Shown: piece by piece, positions 59,490-64,000 of the stretch
Layout of the letters: each line of letters opens with the position of its first letter
Position numbering within the stretch: the stretch's first letter is position 1
NCBI GenBank assembly: GCA_920105805.1
Contig: CAKKTI010000080.1
Coordinates: 2,825 to 66,824, forward strand
Direction: 5' to 3'
Length of the DNA: 64,000 bases
From: Condylostoma magnum
Lineage: Eukaryota; Ciliophora; Heterotrichea; Heterotrichida; Condylostomatidae
Position numbers and translations under genes: made by a program
Notes under the pieces: generated by a model
What the model was told of the DNA's origin: nothing
The model's database searches: none
Seen by the model: the letters and a program-made list of their open reading frames with translations, nothing else

Positions 59490-59795
59490 CTAAGCATCCT
59501 CTGAAGGCCTTAATGACTCTAATTCACGTCTTAGCTCCTCTACTTCTCGCTCAAGTTAACTATTTCTCTCTTTCAATGCCTCGTACTCTGCCCTTAGGGT
59601 TTCAGCGTCTATATCAGTAGGTGATCCTAAATAACGCTTTATAAAACTGAATAAAATTTACTCTATGGCATTTGAAGGTTTTTCAGGCTCTTCATACAAA
59701 CCAACTAAAACTCTAGTAAGTTAATCTATTACACCTGATTTCTCTAGATATTTTCTGTACTCTTCTTTCTTAGAATCACTTGTTTGGAAACTCAT
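59490..59795 (-). CDS. MYCBP: MYCBP/AMY-1 homologue
   Basis: A 101-residue protein; human MYCBP has 103. DSKKEEYRKYLEKSGVIDQL, TRVLVGLYEEPEKPSNA and a C-terminal coiled coil (YEALKERNSQLEREVEELRR) align with the whole family. In protists and algae this protein is found with A-kinase anchors and in axonemes, so a ciliary role is likely. It ends TAG TAA. Its ATG is 13 bp from the ATG of the divergent hypothetical gene. Confidence 0.93.
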
Positions 59796-59808
59796 TTTTA
59801 ATTATTAA

Positions 59809-60249
59809 ATGGAAAGTTTAGCTATTGTAATTATTTTAAGTAATATAGTAAATTGATATAGGCAGATAAGCTTTCTAATTGATTTTGAAAATAAAGCAGA
59901 TTTTAATAGTTTTGTGATTGGTATTAAAAAATATAGTAATAAGTATTATATCAAAAAGGCATATTAAGTCAATATTAATAATGAAACTAGAGTAAAGCTT
60001 CTATTATTGATTACAAGATATTCTAGTCTTCCAAGAGAATTTCTAGGCTTGACTTTAAAAGTAACGTTTAAGGTTAACTATATAACATAATTTAAAAATG
60101 ACAAAAGTATTCTATAAGGAGATAGTCAATAGCATATAATTAAGGTAATGCTTATATTTCTTAATTTCATACAAAAATTTTCTATTTCAAAAGATTAATT
60201 AGTTTTTATGCAGAGTTATTACTTATTAAAAAACATAAGTATGAACTAA
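59809..60249 (+). CDS. Hypothetical protein
   Basis: A 146-residue frame, not recognised. The N-terminus is hydrophobic (MESLAIVIILSNIVNWYR), and later segments look structured (KVKLLLLITRYSSLPREFLG-like, LTLKVTFKVNYITQFKN). Composition is more protein-like than the other frames, and it starts 13 bp from the MYCBP ATG, similar to other divergent pairs here. The stop TAA at 60247 is the first plausible one. The following 250 bp before the exchanger gene are AT-rich with no recognised gene, ending in a TATATATAA string close to the exchanger ATG. Confidence 0.45.
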
Positions 60250-60499
60250 ATCCAAATAAACAATATAATGCCCTTACATTGCCAACATTGAATATCACAA
60301 AATATGAAATAACTTTGATAGCCAATCTTAAAATACAATCTTAATACTAAACAATACTATAATTTCAATCATAAATATGGACTTTCCTATTTTACTAACA
60401 TATTAATAACTTACTTTTTTATTTAAAATACATAATTAGTCAAGACATACAATAGTTTGTAATTATATACTAATTACTTACTTTATATATAATTCTATA

Positions 60500-62275
60500 A
60501 TGAAAATGTTTTTAATATTTGCTTTAGCTAATGAAATAAGTTAAGATTGATGCCCTTTAGGATGCTCGAACAATGGGGCATGCATAGAGCTATTTGAAAA
60601 TGATGCGATGCGTAATAACACTTTAATACCTTACTATTTATGCGAATGCCGGCATAATTATATAGGAAGAGGATGCTAGGAATGCTAATAGAATCATTTT
60701 GGTAAACAATGTGTGCCATGCTTTAAACAAGGAGATAGAGTATGTGGAGGTCACGGCCTTTGCAACGATGGCATCAACGGTAACGGAGAGTGCGTATGTA
60801 TTTAAAACTACACAAAATAAAGTAATTGCACAGAGGAATATACTTACAAATAAAACTGATCAGCAGTAACACTGGGAATAGCGTTGATAATGGGTGCAGC
60901 TATTCTATGTATTTTCATGATTTACTTAGTTTTCAGATTTCCATCACTTCATTTCCTTCCAGATAGCATTGCCTCAATTTTGCTTGGAATGATTGTGGGC
61001 TTTATTTACGTGTCAATAGACCCCAATGGAACTCTAACAGATGCAGTTTTCTTTGACCCTTAATCCTTCTTTTTACTACTATTACCCCCAATTATGTACG
61101 ATGCAGGGTATTCCTCTAATAAGCTAGAATTCTTTTAAAATATAGGAACAATTATCATATTTGCTATTTTAGGGACAATGCTAGCTACAGGAGTCTTTGG
61201 TGTACTTTTATACGTGGTATCAGTCATCATATCATCTCCTTTGACTCTAAATGACTGTTTATTATTCGGAGCTTTGATATCAGCAGTGGACCCAGTGGCA
61301 ACTTTAGCTATTTTCTAGGCGATAAATGTAGAATCAACCTTGTATATGATAGTTTTTGGTGAAAGTGTGATTAATGATGCAGTTGCTATAGCCCTTTTTA
61401 ACGTTTTTGGCAACTATGCTAGATACGGCCATGATTTAGACATTTTCCCAACTATACTGCTTTTCCTTTACACCTTTTTTGGCTCTGTGATCGTAGGTGT
61501 AACTCTAGGATTAATAATAGCTTTACTTTTTAAGGTGATCAACTTATCCAAATATCCCACTTTAGAAACAGCCATGTTCTTCCTGTGCATGTACCTTCCA
61601 TTTGTGCTGTGTGAGGCAGCAGGTATGTCGGGTATTCTGGGAGTTTTGTTTAATGGAATGGTATCAGCTCACTATACTCATTACTCGCTATCAGAGGAAG
61701 GTAAAATAACAACTCATTAGACATTTAGAACGTTGTCCTTCCTAGCTGAAAATATTTGCTTTGTGTATCTTGGACTCTCACTTTTACTATTAAGACAGAA
61801 TTTTATATGGCCTTTAGTAGGATTTAGCTTTTTGATCATTTTATTCAGTAGAGCCTTAACTGTTTTTCCTTTATCAGCTTTGTGCAACTTTTTTAGGTAA
61901 AAGCCGATTCCTTATAAGTATTAAATAGTTATTTGGTTCTCAGGACTAAGAGGGGCTGTTGCCATTGCCTTAGCTTTAAGTGTACCGTCACCTAGATAAG
62001 ATTTGATTGTTTCAACGACCCTTGTTGTAGTAATTGCATCTGTCATACTGTTAGGTGGAAGCACTAAATTGTTGATAAAGTGTCTAGGAATCGGAGGCCA
62101 AGAAGATGTTGTATTGACGAGGCATGGGGATAGCATTCATAGAGTTTATGGTGAGGAGAGAGAATCTGTGTAGAATCTGCCTAAATCAGTAGAAGATAGA
62201 TTAATCGAGTTTGATAAGGAGTATTTACAGCCCTTTTTTAGGAGAGAAATTAGACACGAGAGTTTGTCGAGTTAG
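60500..62275 (+). CDS. Na+/H+ exchanger (CPA1/NHE) with EGF-like ectodomain
   Basis: A 591-residue membrane protein. A short signal peptide (MKMFLIFALANEIS) precedes ~95 residues with about 14 cysteines in EGF/laminin-EGF spacing (CSNNGACIE, CECRHNYIGRGCQEC, CGGHGLCND, CVC). The exchanger begins near residue 118 and has about 12 helices. NHE hallmarks are LLLLPPIMYDAGYSS, SAVDPVATLAIFQ, FGESVINDAVAIAL (with the transport Asp) and LRGAVAIALAL. The C-terminal tail is short and charged, much shorter than in animal NHEs. It would exchange sodium for protons at the surface or in a vacuole. It ends TAG TAA. Confidence 0.92.
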
Positions 62276-62410
62276 TAATTGGGTTGAAATTAGGAGTTTA
62301 ATTATATTAGATGTAATAGGTTGAATATAAATGTCTAGTAGGCAGTGTAAGATAAAATCCTTATTAAAACAAATATTTTTGATAACTTTACAAAATACTT
62401 TTTAATGGTA

Positions 62411-63052
62411 TTACCTAGTGGCTATAATTAAGCAGGATATGCTTACTAGTATATCCTTTTTTAAATTTTCTGAATATTTTCCGACTGCTGTGTTAGCGCT
62501 TGCTTAGTAAGTTAATTGGCTTTTTCATGTAAAATTAAGGCTTTTATTCTGAATTTTAAGTGTTAAAGCAAGGAGTTGGGGATCTGTCATCGTCAGATTT
62601 TGTCGTTTAAATTACATTTATTCCCCTCTTTCTCTTATTTACTTATGGAAATTTTAGTTTTGGAAGTTTTGCGTTTCTAGATGTCATACTTCTCTTTGAT
62701 TTAAACGAAATTTATTTTATACCTTCATTAATAAAAAAGCTTGCATGCTGCAATGAGAAAGAAGGAGCTCTTAAATGATGGTTAAATTTAGGTTTGAAGT
62801 GCAGCTATCTTAATACTCTCGGCTAGGTTCTGCTTCTAAAATCCATTTTATGTTATCGTTACTATATATAATTAGGGATTTATTATTTGTGGAAGGAATA
62901 ATAGTGTTTTGGGATGGAAAGTTACTATAAGAGTAATAGTTTAATATAAAATCGATAACACTTATTAATTAAGCTGGAGCACTTACTAGTTATGCATTAA
63001 TTGTTTTATCATCCTAGTACCCCTGTCTGGCCACATAAATTAGCATAATCAT
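62411..63052 (-). CDS. Hypothetical protein
   Basis: A 213-residue frame, not recognised, with protein-like composition: INAQLVSAPAQLISVIDFIL near the start, then SLIIYSNDNIKWILEAEPSR, QELLLSHCSMQAFLLMKVQN and KRQNLTMTDPQLLALTLKIQ. It looks helical and soluble. The start is the first of two in-frame ATGs (MIMLIYVARQGYQDDK). The end is uncertain; TAA at 62411 is preferred because downstream sequence loses coherence. The 135 bp to the exchanger stop hold nothing recognised. The 108 bp upstream form a divergent promoter with the last gene of the window. Confidence 0.5.
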
Positions 63053-63160
63053 TTCAATACAACTTCTAATACATAAAATAATCCTATTCCATTACAACAT
63101 AAACAACATTATGCTTTCTTAACGATTTTCTTCTTATCTAATATAAAAATTTAAATAACA

Positions 63161-64000
63161 ATGGATAGATTCAGAATTAGAAGCAAAGAGTAATAAAAGG
63201 ATTTTCAGCATAACTCTCGTCTTACTAATAGGCTAAGAGGTACAACATTAAAACGAATACTAAAGAAAATCGAAGACACAATGGATTTAAGCTAAATAGA
63301 TGATGATATTCTAATTAATGCATTCAAGGAAAGTCTACAGGTTCTTAAGAGTAAAGAATCATCCCAGTCTCCTTAAAGGGAAGATCTATCTAAAGTTAGA
63401 TAATAATCAACGAGATAGTATAAATCTTCTAATGTAAGCTTTGAATTTAACCCAAATTTCAAATAAAGTGAAATTTTGTAAAAACTGTGATAGACAAAGC
63501 AAACCAATAAATAAAGTTACTAGGCTTAAAAGCAGTAGATTTTAGAAAAAGAAGCGTAATTGAAATAAAGGTAAAATTAGACTTTTATAGATAAAAAGAT
63601 GCTTGAAGAGCAAAGGAATATATGAGAAAAGACCTTTTAAAACAAATTCGCTGAGTTCTAAAATTCGAGTAAATATTTTAAATAAAGAATGCATGAATTA
63701 TTTAGAGAAAAGTAGAATTTAAGTTTTGCTATAGAGGAAATTGAATAGTTGAAATAGTCCTAAACTCAATAATATAGTATAAATGAAAGAACTTAAATGT
63801 AATATGAAGATTTACTGTCAAATGCATCTAGAATTGAAGAGTACTAAGGTATTTTAAACTAATAAGAAAAGTAATTAGAGTAAGTAGATTTATTTTTCCA
63901 ATAAGAAAGGGAGCAGTTAGAAAAGCAAGCTTTGTTTTATTAAGAATTAGATAGTCAATTGTAGAAACAAAAAGATAATATCAGTAATTAGCGATAGCAA
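63161..64000 (+). CDS. Coiled-coil protein, N-terminal part (cut by window edge)
   Basis: The first 280 codons of a gene leaving the window on the right. The start MDRFRIRSKEQQKDFQHNSR is basic. Residues ~25-60 are a compact helical segment (LKRILKKIEDTMDLSQIDDD), then an S/Q-rich linker and from ~140 on a long coiled coil (EAQLKQRQNQTFIDKKMLEE, LFREKQNLSFAIEEIEQLKQ). Glutamine, mostly TAA or TAG, makes up more than a fifth of the residues. No family is recognised; centrosomal or basal-body proteins often look like this. Confidence 0.75.

Overview
ORGANISM AND CODE. The window is AT-rich eukaryotic DNA that reads correctly only if TAA and TAG encode glutamine and TGA encodes tryptophan. One Rab6 motif (RLQLWDTAGQE, 58980-59012) contains all three: TAA at the first Q, TGA at the W and TAG at the second Q. 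TAG is also the Q of the oxysterol-binding signature EQVSHHPP, and TGA is the invariant W of the cyclin motif LIDWL. The genes nevertheless end at TAA or TAG, often two in a row. No codon is a dedicated stop, which is the situation described for the heterotrich ciliate Condylostoma, so I read this as macronuclear DNA of a Condylostoma-like ciliate. Because every frame is open, openness is not evidence; I accepted genes on homology, composition and fit with their neighbours. Exact ends are uncertain wherever several in-frame TAA/TAG codons lie close together.

LAYOUT. About 46 protein genes and one tRNA fill 64 kb. I needed no intron anywhere. From left to right: an MGL-like lipase and a RING-CH/FHA protein (0.5-2.8 kb); an oxysterol-binding protein, a TORTIFOLIA1-like microtubule protein, a large PAS/multi-pass sensor protein and a formin, all on the minus strand (2.9-14.2 kb); an EF-hand/WD40 protein, an ankyrin protein, tRNA-Leu(CAG), and an ankyrin-DHHC protein with a degenerate active site (14.2-19.9 kb); a minus-strand run with ribosomal protein eL20, a MUL1-like ubiquitin ligase, a mitochondrial carrier, a C2H2 zinc finger and cyclin B (20.7-25.9 kb); SmB, dymeclin, coiled-coil proteins and an EEF1AKMT1-type methyltransferase (26.1-34.7 kb); a ciliary group of TTLL, IFT20 and CFAP97 (34.7-38.1 kb); a sialidase beside a Cys-rich surface protein (38.1-40.2 kb); an MSH2-like protein without its N-terminal domains (40.2-41.9 kb); a calcium-signalling block with a WD40-ankyrin-TRP-like channel, an IQ-motif protein and a full-length IP3 receptor (42.5-57.8 kb); a Dullard phosphatase, a Rab6-like GTPase, MYCBP, and a Na+/H+ exchanger with an EGF-like ectodomain (58.0-62.3 kb); and coiled-coil or unknown proteins at the end.

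HOW IT WORKS TOGETHER. The content suits a large ciliated cell: microtubule and cilium assembly (IFT20, TTLL, CFAP97, TORTIFOLIA-like, MYCBP), actin (formin), calcium release and entry (IP3 receptor, TRP-like channel, EF-hand/WD40 protein), lipid and Golgi trafficking (OSBP, dymeclin, Rab6, Dullard), and basic housekeeping. Spacing is extreme: same-strand stop-to-ATG gaps of 1-11 bp, tail-to-tail gaps of 4-8 bp and divergent ATG-to-ATG gaps of 10-18 bp. In a code where stops are thought to work only near the mRNA end, such gaps imply very short or overlapping transcripts rather than operons. I saw no transposon, virus-like element or CRISPR array.
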